A stretch of 64,000 nt of DNA, taken from positions 310,001-374,000 of the forward strand of contig JAILXT010000005.1 of assembly GCA_045430345.1 (NCBI GenBank). The letters run 5' to 3'. Below, piece by piece: positions 1-8,796 of the stretch (its first letter is position 1; each line of letters begins with the position of its first letter). This stretch comes from Agarilytica sp045430345 (GTDB lineage: Bacteria > Pseudomonadota > Gammaproteobacteria > Pseudomonadales > Cellvibrionaceae). Below the pieces are notes generated by a model, which saw only the letters and a list, made by a program, of their open reading frames with translations, did no database searches and was not told the origin of the DNA. The position numbers and the translations under genes were made by a program.

Positions 1-2
1 TA

Positions 3-401
3 TTTTTATATGGTTGTCCCTGTGAGTTTGATCGGGGTAATTCCGCCTGTAATGAAGATGAAGATGAATACGAAATGGAGTTAACAACAGCAGAAGTTGG
101 AGTTTATCAATGTTATAGCTCTCCGGCGTCTATTGCAGAAACACATGAAATTTTAAGCCAAAATGGTATAGATGTTATATCTACTAGGTGCGCCGATTTA
201 ATAGAGAGAATACCCACGCCTGAAGATAGAATATGTCAACACTACGGCAGCAATGGAACAATTCGAGCGGACTACTTTTCCTCTATTGAGATTTTTGAAA
301 TATATGACAGCAATAAAGAAGACCTATTAAATATCGACTTAAATGGCTTTACCATGTTAAATGAATTTGAAAATAATCACGTTGAAAAATCATGTGAGTG
401 A
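3..401 (+). CDS. Unknown protein, C-terminal part (5' end outside window)
   Basis: The reading frame is open from the first complete codon at position 3 to the TGA at 399-401, so this is the tail of a longer gene. The internal ATG at 75 need not be the start. The visible part (about 132 residues) is acidic, with an Asp/Glu run just before position 75 and several cysteines near its beginning. No signal peptide or known motif is recognised. It is followed within 10 bases by an attC-like hairpin and then by another small plus-strand ORF of unknown function, an arrangement that recalls integron gene cassettes. Function unknown. Confidence 0.5.
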   Translation, partial: FLYGCPCEFDRGNSACNEDEDEYEMELTTAEVGVYQCYSSPASIAETHEILSQNGIDVISTRCADLIERIPTPEDRICQHYGSNGTIRADYFSSIEIFEIYDSNKEDLLNIDLNGFTMLNEFENNHVEKSCE

Positions 402-410
402 AACGCATAT

Positions 411-480
411 GCATAACAAGCGGAATCAGGTTCAGCCACTTCGTGGCTTCGATTCGCAGTGGACTTCCCTCGTAACGGTG
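411..480 (+). repeat. Possible degenerate integron attC-like site
   Basis: The segment begins GCATAACAAGC, which resembles the R'' end of many chromosomal attC sites. It continues into an imperfect hairpin: outer arms around 420-427 and 451-457, inner stem 434-439/443-448 (AGCCAC/GTGGCT), loop TTC. A clear R' end (GTTAGGC/GTTATGC-like) is missing; CGTAACGG at 471-478 is the nearest candidate. It may be a decayed or hybrid site, or just a hairpin. Confidence 0.25.
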
Positions 481-580
481 AATACAAAAAACATCACATA
501 TTGAACCATTGTGTAGAAACTCTCATCACAAAATAATGACTTACAGATAAACACTACTAATTTCACGAGGCGATAACGAC

Positions 581-847
581 ATGAGCAAACAAAACACAAT
601 AATCACTGCGATCAGTACAGCATTGCTATCTATTTCACCGATTAGTTTATCGGAAGAAGATAAGGATGCCAAACCAGCAGAAGAGAAACAGAAATACACA
701 ATGTGCGCAGCAGTAAGAATGAAAGAGATCAATCTGGATCATCTAAAAAAAGACCCCGAAAGATATTCGACCCATATTCCTGAAGGCTGGACAGTAGTAA
801 GTGGTACAGGAGGGCAAGGTCATCCTAAACTACTATTATGTCGCTAA
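581..847 (+). CDS. Small secreted protein of unknown function (88 aa)
   Basis: ATG at 581 is preceded by ACGAGG, a reasonable ribosome binding site about 10 bases upstream. The N-terminus (about 24 residues) is hydrophobic and rich in Ser, Ile and Leu, like a signal peptide, and is followed by an acidic/lysine-rich stretch and a short C-terminal region with two cysteines (residue 42 and the penultimate residue 87). Two periplasmic cysteines could form a disulfide. No family is recognised. It lies alone between attC-like sequence and a non-coding stretch, in the same orientation as the partial ORF before it. That fits a gene-cassette origin but does not prove it. Confidence 0.5.
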   Translation: MSKQNTIITAISTALLSISPISLSEEDKDAKPAEEKQKYTMCAAVRMKEINLDHLKKDPERYSTHIPEGWTVVSGTGGQGHPKLLLCR

Positions 848-1031
848 CACCCCGCCGGCACATTAAAGTACCACTCGGAGAAGGTAAGTAATTCTATAGC
901 ACCAGAGGGCGGCGCTAATAGCCGTTATACTACCCCTTGGGTTAACACAGCATTAAAAATTTTGTATATAACTGATATTTGTGGTTGCGTAATCTAAATT
1001 CGAATAACACGCCAAGTTATCATTAACAACT
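848..1031. other. Intergenic stretch, possible second cassette boundary
   Basis: No ORF is supported. The stop region of the small secreted protein reads GCTAACACCCCGCC, and about 70 bases later GGGCGGCGC...GCCGTTATAC appears, so CCGCC/GGCGG arms and TAAC/GTTA ends face each other as in attC sites. The pairing is weak and the idea is speculative. Confidence 0.2.
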
Positions 1032-1577
1032 TTACACCGCCACATATTCAAACCGCTTCACGGCGGTATCTTTTATCACCATATAGCGCCATCGCTTGTG
1101 AGTATAGGTTGAATATTTTTTATGCCGCCGGTGGACTCGCCCCATTTCAACCGTACGGCCGTCCACCAAATGTGCAATTAATTGCCACTTATACCCGACG
1201 CTTTGTTCGAACGCTTGAATTTCGGATTTAGGTACTTCCTTGCTAACGCCGAACGCCAAAGCACAGTGCTTAAATATGGCGTTGTGCCCTTCGGCTAAGC
1301 CTACAGCTAGATGGGCAAGTTCATGGCGCAAGGTATTACGAAGTTTGCTAATGGCGTGTGTGCCAATAAAACCAACATTGACGTAGACCACCCCCTTAGA
1401 GGAGGCCATACCAAATTTCGTTTTATGCCGCGTTAATTCTATGGCGGCCGGCTGAACAACCCACTTGTTTTCAGAAAGCACAGCGCGACAGTGATTTAAC
1501 GCGATATCGTATTCTTCATGAATTACATTCAAATCGATGACGATATCGGTCTGCGCGTGAGGATCATCAATACCCAC
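1032..1577 (-). CDS. SprT-like zinc metallopeptidase domain protein
   Basis: A 181-residue protein with the zinc-binding motif HELAH at residues 85-89 inside a helix and a further His at 98 (EGHNA), as in SprT/Spartan-like domains. The C-terminal third is basic (RRHKKYSTYTHKRWR) and could bind nucleic acid. SprT-family proteins are putative metalloproteases; the eukaryotic relative Spartan cleaves DNA-protein crosslinks, and the bacterial role is poorly defined. The start is GTG at 1577, one base after the stop of the upstream DUF748 gene (1579-1581), so the two are probably co-transcribed and translationally coupled. Cytoplasmic; no signal peptide. Confidence 0.75.
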   Translation of the reverse strand: MGIDDPHAQTDIVIDLNVIHEEYDIALNHCRAVLSENKWVVQPAAIELTRHKTKFGMASSKGVVYVNVGFIGTHAISKLRNTLRHELAHLAVGLAEGHNAIFKHCALAFGVSKEVPKSEIQAFEQSVGYKWQLIAHLVDGRTVEMGRVHRRHKKYSTYTHKRWRYMVIKDTAVKRFEYVAV

Positions 1578-1578
1578 C

Positions 1579-4206
1579 TTAGATACTCAATTTAATACGA
1601 GGTTGCGATTTTTCTGAAAAATCGATGTCGGGATTACATAGCAACATCCGCGAAGATTCAATCCCGCCCGCTTCAACAACGTAGCGCTTAAAGCTTTCAC
1701 TGCGCGACTTTGCCAGTGCTTTTAATTTAACAAGACTCCCTTCGTCGCTAGTCGCCACACCGTTAGGCAAACCCACTTCTGCAGGCGCCGCGACGCCACA
1801 TATTTTGATTTGTGCTTTTTCTTTGTCTTTCATTAATTGAATAAACTGCTGAGCATACGCAATTTGCGTTTCTTCTAACTCAGTGACCCCTGGGCTATAG
1901 ATAAGATCCTCAAACCGTAACTTCAATGCAAACTCCCCGGCACTGATCGCAACAGAAACAACACTGGCGTAAGGTACAAAGGTGTTCATGAGATAGGATT
2001 TCGCCTGGGACATTACCGCCTTTTTCGTCACTAACACTAAAAAGCTACTCATGCCAAAAGAAGGATCATCTACGCTACCACTCATCGGTACTGAGAGTTT
2101 TATATTGCCTCGTTTGTCTTTTAGCATACCCAGCGCTACGTTCAGCGGTATGGCCCCTTGGTCTTTCATGCTGGCCATGGCGTCATCCGCTGCGGACATG
2201 TCCACCCCTCTCATATGAAGCTTAACGCTTCCCCCTAGTTCGGAATTATCTACGTTTACATCCAGTTCTGTATCGAGCTGGCCGCTTTTAAGTTCAAAAC
2301 CAAGCGCGTCACGAATATAAGATGATACTGCAGGTAAAGCGATTTCATTGATGTTGCCACTGATCTTTAAATTTACGCTTTCAGATAAAGGGCTTACACC
2401 ACCAGTAAGATCTATTTTCGCGTATTCGTTACTTCTACCTTTGAAAATAAACGGGCTTAACTCATTACTTTCACTGTCGATCTTTGAAATTTCAAACGCG
2501 TCAATTTTTAGATCCCGGTTGTAATGAGGACTAACACTTTCATCTCTAAATATGATGTGATTTTCACCCTCCAGGTGCAGCTTTCCTAGTGCCATGTTAA
2601 ATACCGAGTTTTGTGGCGACTCCCGAGAGGAAGCGTCGGCGAGCGCATCATTTTTTTCGCCCTCCGCACTGTCAGCGCTTTTTATTTCAATAGCTGTCGT
2701 TTCGGCAGTGTGCCCTTCACTATGCTTTAGCGCGTCGCTATTAGGCTCCTCGCCTTGCACCTCTTGTATGTTTTCTTCTGCTCCCTGTAGCAAAGCGCTC
2801 AATGTGGATACCGTTTTATCTTCGGCAATGAACACGTGGCTTCGGACATCGGATATCACGATATCACCAAGATACAGTTTCTCTTGCTCATAGCGGATAG
2901 CCTTAACAATTGTATCGCCAACAATTAATAAGGGAGGCAGTGTGTTTTCGGTAGCCTCTTGAGCATGAGCCCCCGAAAGAGAAGCGGCATCCTGTGCAAC
3001 ATCGGATGCGAAAAAATTCGATAACTGTAGCTGGTCTACGGTTACTTTAAACGTTGAGGGGATATCTGCACCGGAGGTGAAATTTATAGAGCCAAACGCT
3101 AAGCGCTCTAAGGAAAGGAGCTTATCGTTATTCCCGCCAACCACACCAACACCATCTATTCGTGTGTTTAGCTGTCCTTCGGTGCTACCTAAACGCCCAC
3201 CCACTAGATTTACATTTAATTTCTCAACATCAAGCGTATAACCTTGTACATTCAGGTTCACCAGGCTCTCTTTATGATCACCTTCGATAGGTAATTGCGC
3301 AGATAGCTCTTGAACCCGGGCGCCAGCCTCACTCAGGGAGAGCTTGAGCGTTTCCCCATCCATCACGATATTCGATGATGCCTGTACATTTAACTCGCCA
3401 GAGAGTTGTGTCAACTGATCACGCAGTAGCGGCTGAATTTTCTGTAGCTGTATGCTGGCAACATCTAGCTGATTCTTCACCTCTCCTTTATCGCCGCTTA
3501 TGTTGACCTGGGATAGAACCGATACGTCACCACCCAGCGCGCGCGCCTCCAGCCCAATTTCCAGTTTCTGAGATTCGCCCGACGCCGCTAGCGCTTTAAT
3601 AGAGAGGTCGTCGACATTAACCGTAAAAGACGTTTGCTCGTGTAAAACGGTAATCGACGCATCGGATATTCGTAGAAGCGGCCCAATGATCTCATAAGGA
3701 AATACGTCTTTAGGCGTTTTAGTGGGTGATACCTGTCCGTCAGTATGTGTAGCACTGGGCTCAACGATAGCTTCATTTTTTTGAGGATCGGCAGTGTCCG
3801 TACTTTGCTCCCCAAACTCGAACCCCGCAACATTCATGACCCTATGATCAATTGCCACATGGAGATCTACATCGCTCAACTCAAACTCATTGATATAAAT
3901 ATCGCTGAAAAGTAGACGATGAAGGTGAAGCTCTAGGGCGGCATTCCCTAAGCGAAAGACAGTTTGCTGCCCGTGAACAAGGTTTAGGTCACGTACGGTA
4001 ACCCGAGATAAAAGCGGGTTGTAGCGGATATTACTTTTGCCAGCCAGCTGAATATCATACGACTGGAGAGCCTTGGCCACATAGTGGCGAATCACATAGG
4101 GCGATAAGGACCAAATCAAAAAAATGATCACAAATATCGCTGCCGCACCAATCTTTACTCCCCGCAATACGCCCTTACGGATATCGCGCCGTCCCCCGTC
4201 CTTCAT
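1579..4206 (-). CDS. DUF748 (AsmA-like) inner-membrane-anchored periplasmic protein
   Basis: An 875-residue protein with a basic N-terminus and one membrane segment at about residues 17-38, followed by a long periplasmic region rich in beta repeats. Early motifs such as NPLLSRVTVRDLNL are typical of DUF748/AsmA-like proteins. An acidic, low-complexity insert lies around residues 440-545. The last 110 residues (from ELEETQIAYAQQF) look like a degenerate OmpA-like fold with two cysteines, as in other DUF748 proteins. The AsmA-like superfamily is linked to lipid transport between the membranes and to envelope integrity; the substrate here is unknown. It appears to be the first gene of a two-gene unit with the SprT-like gene. 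Confidence 0.75.
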   Translation of the reverse strand: MKDGGRRDIRKGVLRGVKIGAAAIFVIIFLIWSLSPYVIRHYVAKALQSYDIQLAGKSNIRYNPLLSRVTVRDLNLVHGQQTVFRLGNAALELHLHRLLFSDIYINEFELSDVDLHVAIDHRVMNVAGFEFGEQSTDTADPQKNEAIVEPSATHTDGQVSPTKTPKDVFPYEIIGPLLRISDASITVLHEQTSFTVNVDDLSIKALAASGESQKLEIGLEARALGGDVSVLSQVNISGDKGEVKNQLDVASIQLQKIQPLLRDQLTQLSGELNVQASSNIVMDGETLKLSLSEAGARVQELSAQLPIEGDHKESLVNLNVQGYTLDVEKLNVNLVGGRLGSTEGQLNTRIDGVGVVGGNNDKLLSLERLAFGSINFTSGADIPSTFKVTVDQLQLSNFFASDVAQDAASLSGAHAQEATENTLPPLLIVGDTIVKAIRYEQEKLYLGDIVISDVRSHVFIAEDKTVSTLSALLQGAEENIQEVQGEEPNSDALKHSEGHTAETTAIEIKSADSAEGEKNDALADASSRESPQNSVFNMALGKLHLEGENHIIFRDESVSPHYNRDLKIDAFEISKIDSESNELSPFIFKGRSNEYAKIDLTGGVSPLSESVNLKISGNINEIALPAVSSYIRDALGFELKSGQLDTELDVNVDNSELGGSVKLHMRGVDMSAADDAMASMKDQGAIPLNVALGMLKDKRGNIKLSVPMSGSVDDPSFGMSSFLVLVTKKAVMSQAKSYLMNTFVPYASVVSVAISAGEFALKLRFEDLIYSPGVTELEETQIAYAQQFIQLMKDKEKAQIKICGVAAPAEVGLPNGVATSDEGSLVKLKALAKSRSESFKRYVVEAGGIESSRMLLCNPDIDFSEKSQPRIKLSI

Positions 4207-4618
4207 GCTTCACCACATATCAAATTTTGCTAAATACACATAACCATCTACTCCACACACGGTCACCTCCCATAAGCATTGAATGCCGTGGCAGACCTGT
4301 GTGTACCCCAGGGCGGCGATTATAAAGGAATGCTCAAGATAACCGTTAGTGACACTGGCGCTGATTACACGCCCTTTATATCTGCCGACGCACAAGTGGC
4401 ACCGTTTTACACGTTAGTTTGTATTGTTATAAAAAGTAACTATTCTTATTAGAGTGAAAAAAAGCTCAATCAATTACCCATTATAAAAACATTTGCGCTC
4501 TAGATTTGTCACTTATTTCTACATTGACTCGATATCCGATCCCCCTGTATTTGCCTGGCTAACAAGAACAGAATCGGATACGGGAGCCCCCCGAAACTAA
4601 AAGGAAGGCGATTACATT
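4207..4618. other. Intergenic region between divergent DUF748 and GntP genes
   Basis: 412 bases separating a minus-strand and a plus-strand gene, so it should hold two divergent promoters. The short minus-strand reading frame at 4210-4395 has no supporting features. AGGAAGG at about 4602-4608 is the likely ribosome binding site of the following permease, somewhat far (about 11 bases) from its ATG. No clear operator is seen. Confidence 0.4.
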
Positions 4619-5938
4619 ATGATGCTAAGCATGATCGGACTCATCGGGGGGCTAATCCTTCTGATGTTCTTTTCCCTTCGGGGCTTAAACCTATTTATTG
4701 CTGCACCAATATGCGCCTTAATCGTAGCCGCTACCGGTGGTATTACGATTTTCGATACCGAGGGCACCTCAAGCTTCGTTAAGGGCTACATGGCCGGCTT
4801 CGCTAGCTTTATTGGTGCTTGGTTCTTTATGTTTTTGCTGGGCAGCTTATTTGGGAAGCTAATGGAAAATACGGGCGCTGCGGACGCGCTCGCTCATTGG
4901 GTTGTTAGCCGCCTTGGCCGTAAACATGCAGCCTTTGCAGTGGTTGCCGCATGTGCGTTACTTACGTACGGCGGTGTGAGCGTCTTTATTGTGGCCTTTT
5001 CCGTTTATCCGATGGCATTAAGCCTATTTCGGGATGCAAAAATCCCTCATCGTTTTATCCCTGCCACTCTTGCATTCGGTTCAGTGACATTCACCATGAC
5101 ATCCGCTGGGTCACCTGAAATCCAAAACTGGATCCCAACCAAGTATCTCGGCACCACGCCATATGCCGCCTGGGAAGTCAGCTTAGTTGTCGCAATATTT
5201 ATGGCCGTAACCGGTTTTATATGGTTGCAGCACATGATTAAACGCGCACAAGACAAAGAGGAAGATTACGGTTACGAAGAAGACGCAGAGGAAGCCTTTG
5301 ATGAAAGTAAGGCTGAAGAACTTCCTCACCCGATCACCGGCTTCCTACCCCTGGTTATGGTCCTATGCACGTCTCTTGTGACACATAGTACCCTTCATGA
5401 AAACGCGCTCATTGTGGCCCTGCTTGCAGGTTGCTTGACGCTGGCCGCCATCAACTACAAGTACCTTGTGAATATTCAGGAGGTTTTTAGCGAAGGTACC
5501 TATGGTGCTTTACTCGCGATCGGCAACACTTCCGCCGTAGTGGGCTTCGGCGCTGTCGCCAAACTCTCTCCTGCATTTGGCGTTATAGTCACGGCTCTGA
5601 CAGGCATGGAAGGGAATGAGCTTATCAGTGCGGCAATTGCGATTACCACCGTTGCCGGGCTGACCGGTTCAGCATCCGGAGGACAGACCATCGCCCTACC
5701 TGAACTAGCGCCCCATTACCTGGAAAATGGTGTCGACCCAGAACAGCTACACCGCGTTACGTCGATATCCTCCGGCGCTTTAGATACGATGCCTCACAAC
5801 GGCTACGTCGTCACGACAATTCGTGTCATCTGTAAGGAAACCCACCGCTCTGCATACATTCCCATGGCGCTACTCGCGACCGTGATCCCCTTACTTGGCG
5901 TTGTACTTGCCATTGGGCTGTTCCACTTAGGGATGTAA
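4619..5938 (+). CDS. GntP-family permease, copy 1
   Basis: A 439-residue polytopic membrane protein with about 12 hydrophobic segments and GntP-family features: N-terminal GLIGGLILLMFFSLRG, the conserved LTYGGVSVFIVAFSVYPMAL segment, SAGSPEIQNWIPT, and the C-terminal SGALDTMPHNG. GntP permeases are proton symporters for gluconate or related hydroxy acids; the substrate here cannot be told. A hydrophilic acidic loop (about residues 210-235) differs from copy 2. The gene is followed after 191 bases by a close paralogue in the same orientation, so it arose by tandem duplication. No catabolic kinase or dehydratase lies nearby to hint at a substrate. Confidence 0.85.
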   Translation: MMLSMIGLIGGLILLMFFSLRGLNLFIAAPICALIVAATGGITIFDTEGTSSFVKGYMAGFASFIGAWFFMFLLGSLFGKLMENTGAADALAHWVVSRLGRKHAAFAVVAACALLTYGGVSVFIVAFSVYPMALSLFRDAKIPHRFIPATLAFGSVTFTMTSAGSPEIQNWIPTKYLGTTPYAAWEVSLVVAIFMAVTGFIWLQHMIKRAQDKEEDYGYEEDAEEAFDESKAEELPHPITGFLPLVMVLCTSLVTHSTLHENALIVALLAGCLTLAAINYKYLVNIQEVFSEGTYGALLAIGNTSAVVGFGAVAKLSPAFGVIVTALTGMEGNELISAAIAITTVAGLTGSASGGQTIALPELAPHYLENGVDPEQLHRVTSISSGALDTMPHNGYVVTTIRVICKETHRSAYIPMALLATVIPLLGVVLAIGLFHLGM

Positions 5939-6129
5939 TAAACCATACACACCGTTGGGTCGTAGGATCACGGCCCAATATCCTCCATTTCATCTGTCGT
6001 AAAATAGCTAATACCGAATGGCTACTAGCTTTCCGACTATAATAATTACAACAACTAAGAAAATATTACGTCCTACAATCACGGGTCTATCGTGTAGCGA
6101 TCATCACGGATGTAACCACAGGGCTTATC

Positions 6130-7455
6130 ATGTTAAGCATGTTAGGGTTAGTTGGTGGGTTACTGCTCCTTATGTACCTCACCTTGCGGGGAATGAATCT
6201 ATTTCTGGCGGCCCCCCTGTGCGCATTGATTGTGGGGCTCACAGGCGATATTTCTATCTTTTCCGTCGCCACTAACGATAGTTTTGTTCAGGGTTATATG
6301 GCCGGCTTCGCTAGCTTTATTCGCTCCTGGTTTTTTATGTTTTTGCTCGGTAGTTTGTTCGGTAAATTAATGGAACATACCGGCGCGGCAGACAGCATCG
6401 CGAACTGGATTATCGGTAAAGTAGGGAAAAAGCATGCGGCCTTCGCCGTTATCACCTCGTGCGCGGTACTCACCTATGGCGGCGTCAGCGTATTTATCGT
6501 GGCGTTTTCCGTTTACCCGATGGCCTTAAGCCTCTTCCGCGATGCCAACATCCCCCATCGATTTGCACCCGCCGTACTAGCCTTTGGCTCTGTCACGTTC
6601 ACGATGACTTCCGCCGGCTCCCCGGAAATACAAAATTGGATTCCCATCAAATATTTGGGCACCACGCCTTTTGCCGCCTGGGAAGTCAGCGCCATCGTCG
6701 CCGTCGTTATGGCTGTTTCCGGATTTATGTGGTTACAGCACATGATAAAAAAGGCACAAGCATCAGGCGAAAAATTCGAATTAACGCCCGCGCAAGCAAA
6801 ACAACACAAACAACTAACGGCAGAGTGCATCGCGGCGTTACCTCATCCCATACTGGGCATCATTCCGCTCTTTGTTGTACTTGGCTGCTCGTTTTTCCTT
6901 CACGAATCACTGCAACAAGATGCGCTGATCGTGGCGTTGCTTGGTGGATGCGTCGCACTTGCGTTAATCGGGTTTCGTTACATTGATGATGTCAACGGTA
7001 TGATCAGTGACGGAACGACGGGCGCCTTGCTCGCTATAGGGAATACCGCCGCAGTCGTTGGCTTTGGCTCTGTTGCAAAACTCTCCCCTGCTTTTGGGGC
7101 GATTGTTTCCACGATGACGGGATTAGAAGGGAATGAACTGATTAGCGCAGCGATTGCGATTACCACGGTTGCCGGTTTAACAGGCTCGGCCTCTGGCGGC
7201 CAAACCATTGCGCTACCAGAACTCGCACCGCACTATTTAGAAAATGGCGTAAACCCCGAACATCTGCACCGCATTACCGCGATTGCATCTGGCGCTCTAG
7301 ACACGATGCCGCACAATGGCTACATCGTGACGACCATCCGCGTTATTTGCAGTGAAACGCACAAATCCGCGTATTGGCCAATGGCGGCAGTGACAACACT
7401 GATCCCTTTGATTGGCGTTAGCCTCGCGATTGCATTAATCTCTTTGGGTTTATAA
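6130..7455 (+). CDS. GntP-family permease, copy 2
   Basis: A 441-residue paralogue of the preceding permease. The two proteins align without large gaps and share long identical stretches (for example around YGGVSVFIVAFSVYPMAL and the SGALDTMPHNG region). Differences cluster in the central cytoplasmic loop, which is basic and Gln/Lys-rich here but acidic in copy 1, and in SFIRSW versus SFIGAW in an early segment, which puts an Arg where copy 1 has Gly. A weak AGGG ribosome binding site precedes the ATG. It converges with the minus-strand barrel gene only 19 bases away, and no obvious terminator hairpin is visible there. Confidence 0.85.
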   Translation: MLSMLGLVGGLLLLMYLTLRGMNLFLAAPLCALIVGLTGDISIFSVATNDSFVQGYMAGFASFIRSWFFMFLLGSLFGKLMEHTGAADSIANWIIGKVGKKHAAFAVITSCAVLTYGGVSVFIVAFSVYPMALSLFRDANIPHRFAPAVLAFGSVTFTMTSAGSPEIQNWIPIKYLGTTPFAAWEVSAIVAVVMAVSGFMWLQHMIKKAQASGEKFELTPAQAKQHKQLTAECIAALPHPILGIIPLFVVLGCSFFLHESLQQDALIVALLGGCVALALIGFRYIDDVNGMISDGTTGALLAIGNTAAVVGFGSVAKLSPAFGAIVSTMTGLEGNELISAAIAITTVAGLTGSASGGQTIALPELAPHYLENGVNPEHLHRITAIASGALDTMPHNGYIVTTIRVICSETHKSAYWPMAAVTTLIPLIGVSLAIALISLGL

Positions 7456-7474
7456 ACGCCGCACTTTTTACATA

Positions 7475-8794
7475 CTAAAAACTATATTTCGCACCTGCGA
7501 CAATACGATCCCGGCGATCAAACTGACCAAAGACACCCGCCTCCTCACCGTAAAAAAAGTCTAAACCGCCCCAGAGATTAAGCTCATCGTTTAACTGATA
7601 GGAAACGCTCGGGCGAATCATCCCATCGCTATTATCATCGCTATGCAGTGCAAACAACTCTGCGGTCAAGGTATCGTTCATAACGTCATAACGAATCATA
7701 AAACTGTGGCGTATTACATTTCGCGCGCGAACAACTTGCGCATGAAAGCGCGTTAGGCGGCTAGCAAACCACTGGTAACTTAACAAAACGTTGCTGATTC
7801 CTTGGTAATCAATACCAACAACAGATGACACCTCTGGCGAGCGCCAAACGCCACCATTTTCAGGCGTGTCTAATAAATGAAAGGTATCAGTGGAATACCC
7901 CACTTCGGTTCTGAAAGTAACGTCACCCACCGCATTACTGGCCGTAAAACCACTTAGATGATTTTTTTCATAGCGAGGCGCAAGCGTAAGCGCTCCTCCA
8001 TCGACAGATTGAAAATACACTTCTCTATCGTGAAAATGACGTAAATAATTAACTCGTATATCCCAACCAGCGTAAAACACACTCAAACGCAGGCCATATT
8101 CCCATTCGTTACTGTCTGGCCGCTCAACATCCATCAGAAATACCGATGAATACCCGTTTATCGTGGGCACCAACTGTGGGCTCGTCACCTGATACGGGCT
8201 TCCCCGGTCAGCATTTTCATTAAATGTAAGATCGGGGATTACCAACGCCTGTAAAGAGACATCCATTGAAAACTGAAATTCCGCATTCACCGTCCAAAGG
8301 GGTATACGCGAATCTTCTGGATCATCCAAGATAAACGTTTCCAGTTTTTGAGGGTTAACCATATCCAGTACTTTTAGGCCATCTGCTTGCCCCCACACGA
8401 TTTGCTGCTTGCCTATTCGCCATAAGCCGCCTAGCCCACTAAAATCTAAATATGCCTCAGAAAGCGCTAACCTCGCGTGGCGCGAATGAAAAATGGGGCC
8501 ATTCATCGACCCGTAATTTTCAGGCCGATCGTCTATCGCTTCTAAATGATCATAAATATCGTAAAAGAGCGTAGATCTTACGGTATAGCTAAGTGACTCC
8601 GAGGCATCGCCATATAACGCCAGCGCAAGTGCAGTTTCCCACGTTTGGGGCTCGCCGCTAAAATGCGCTTCGTTAGGCGTGTTGATGGGGTAGGCTAATT
8701 CCGACGCGAGAGAGACACCCAACTCTGCACAAAAGGCCATTCGAGCTATACATAAAACACCCACAGATACCGCCCATAAAAAGCACGACCGCAT
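7475..8794 (-). CDS. DUF1302-like outer-membrane beta-barrel protein
   Basis: A 439-residue protein with an N-terminal signal peptide (cleavage probably after residue 22, FCA). Alternating amphipathic strands follow and the last residue is an aromatic (KYSF), as in outer-membrane barrels. The segment RIGKQQIVWGQADGLKVLDMVNPQ is characteristic of DUF1302-type proteins. These are often encoded next to a LolA-like protein and an MMPL-type RND pump. Here the LolA-like gene lies two bases upstream on the same strand, and an MMPL pump lies 13 kb away in the polyyne operon. Inference: an outer-membrane partner for envelope export of a hydrophobic compound. Specific function unproven. Confidence 0.65.
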   Translation of the reverse strand: MRSCFLWAVSVGVLCIARMAFCAELGVSLASELAYPINTPNEAHFSGEPQTWETALALALYGDASESLSYTVRSTLFYDIYDHLEAIDDRPENYGSMNGPIFHSRHARLALSEAYLDFSGLGGLWRIGKQQIVWGQADGLKVLDMVNPQKLETFILDDPEDSRIPLWTVNAEFQFSMDVSLQALVIPDLTFNENADRGSPYQVTSPQLVPTINGYSSVFLMDVERPDSNEWEYGLRLSVFYAGWDIRVNYLRHFHDREVYFQSVDGGALTLAPRYEKNHLSGFTASNAVGDVTFRTEVGYSTDTFHLLDTPENGGVWRSPEVSSVVGIDYQGISNVLLSYQWFASRLTRFHAQVVRARNVIRHSFMIRYDVMNDTLTAELFALHSDDNSDGMIRPSVSYQLNDELNLWGGLDFFYGEEAGVFGQFDRRDRIVAGAKYSF

Positions 8795-8796
8795 GA

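Noticed and set aside
541..732. Minus-strand hydrophobic 63-codon frame
   Set aside because: It is antisense to the small secreted protein that has a better ribosome binding site and signal peptide.
4210..4395. 61-codon minus-strand frame upstream of the DUF748 gene
   Set aside because: No signal, domain or good ribosome binding site; it occupies the expected divergent promoter region.
6018..6275. Plus-strand frame overlapping the start of the second GntP permease
   Set aside because: It overlaps a well-conserved permease in another frame and has Arg/His/Cys-rich composition typical of spurious frames.
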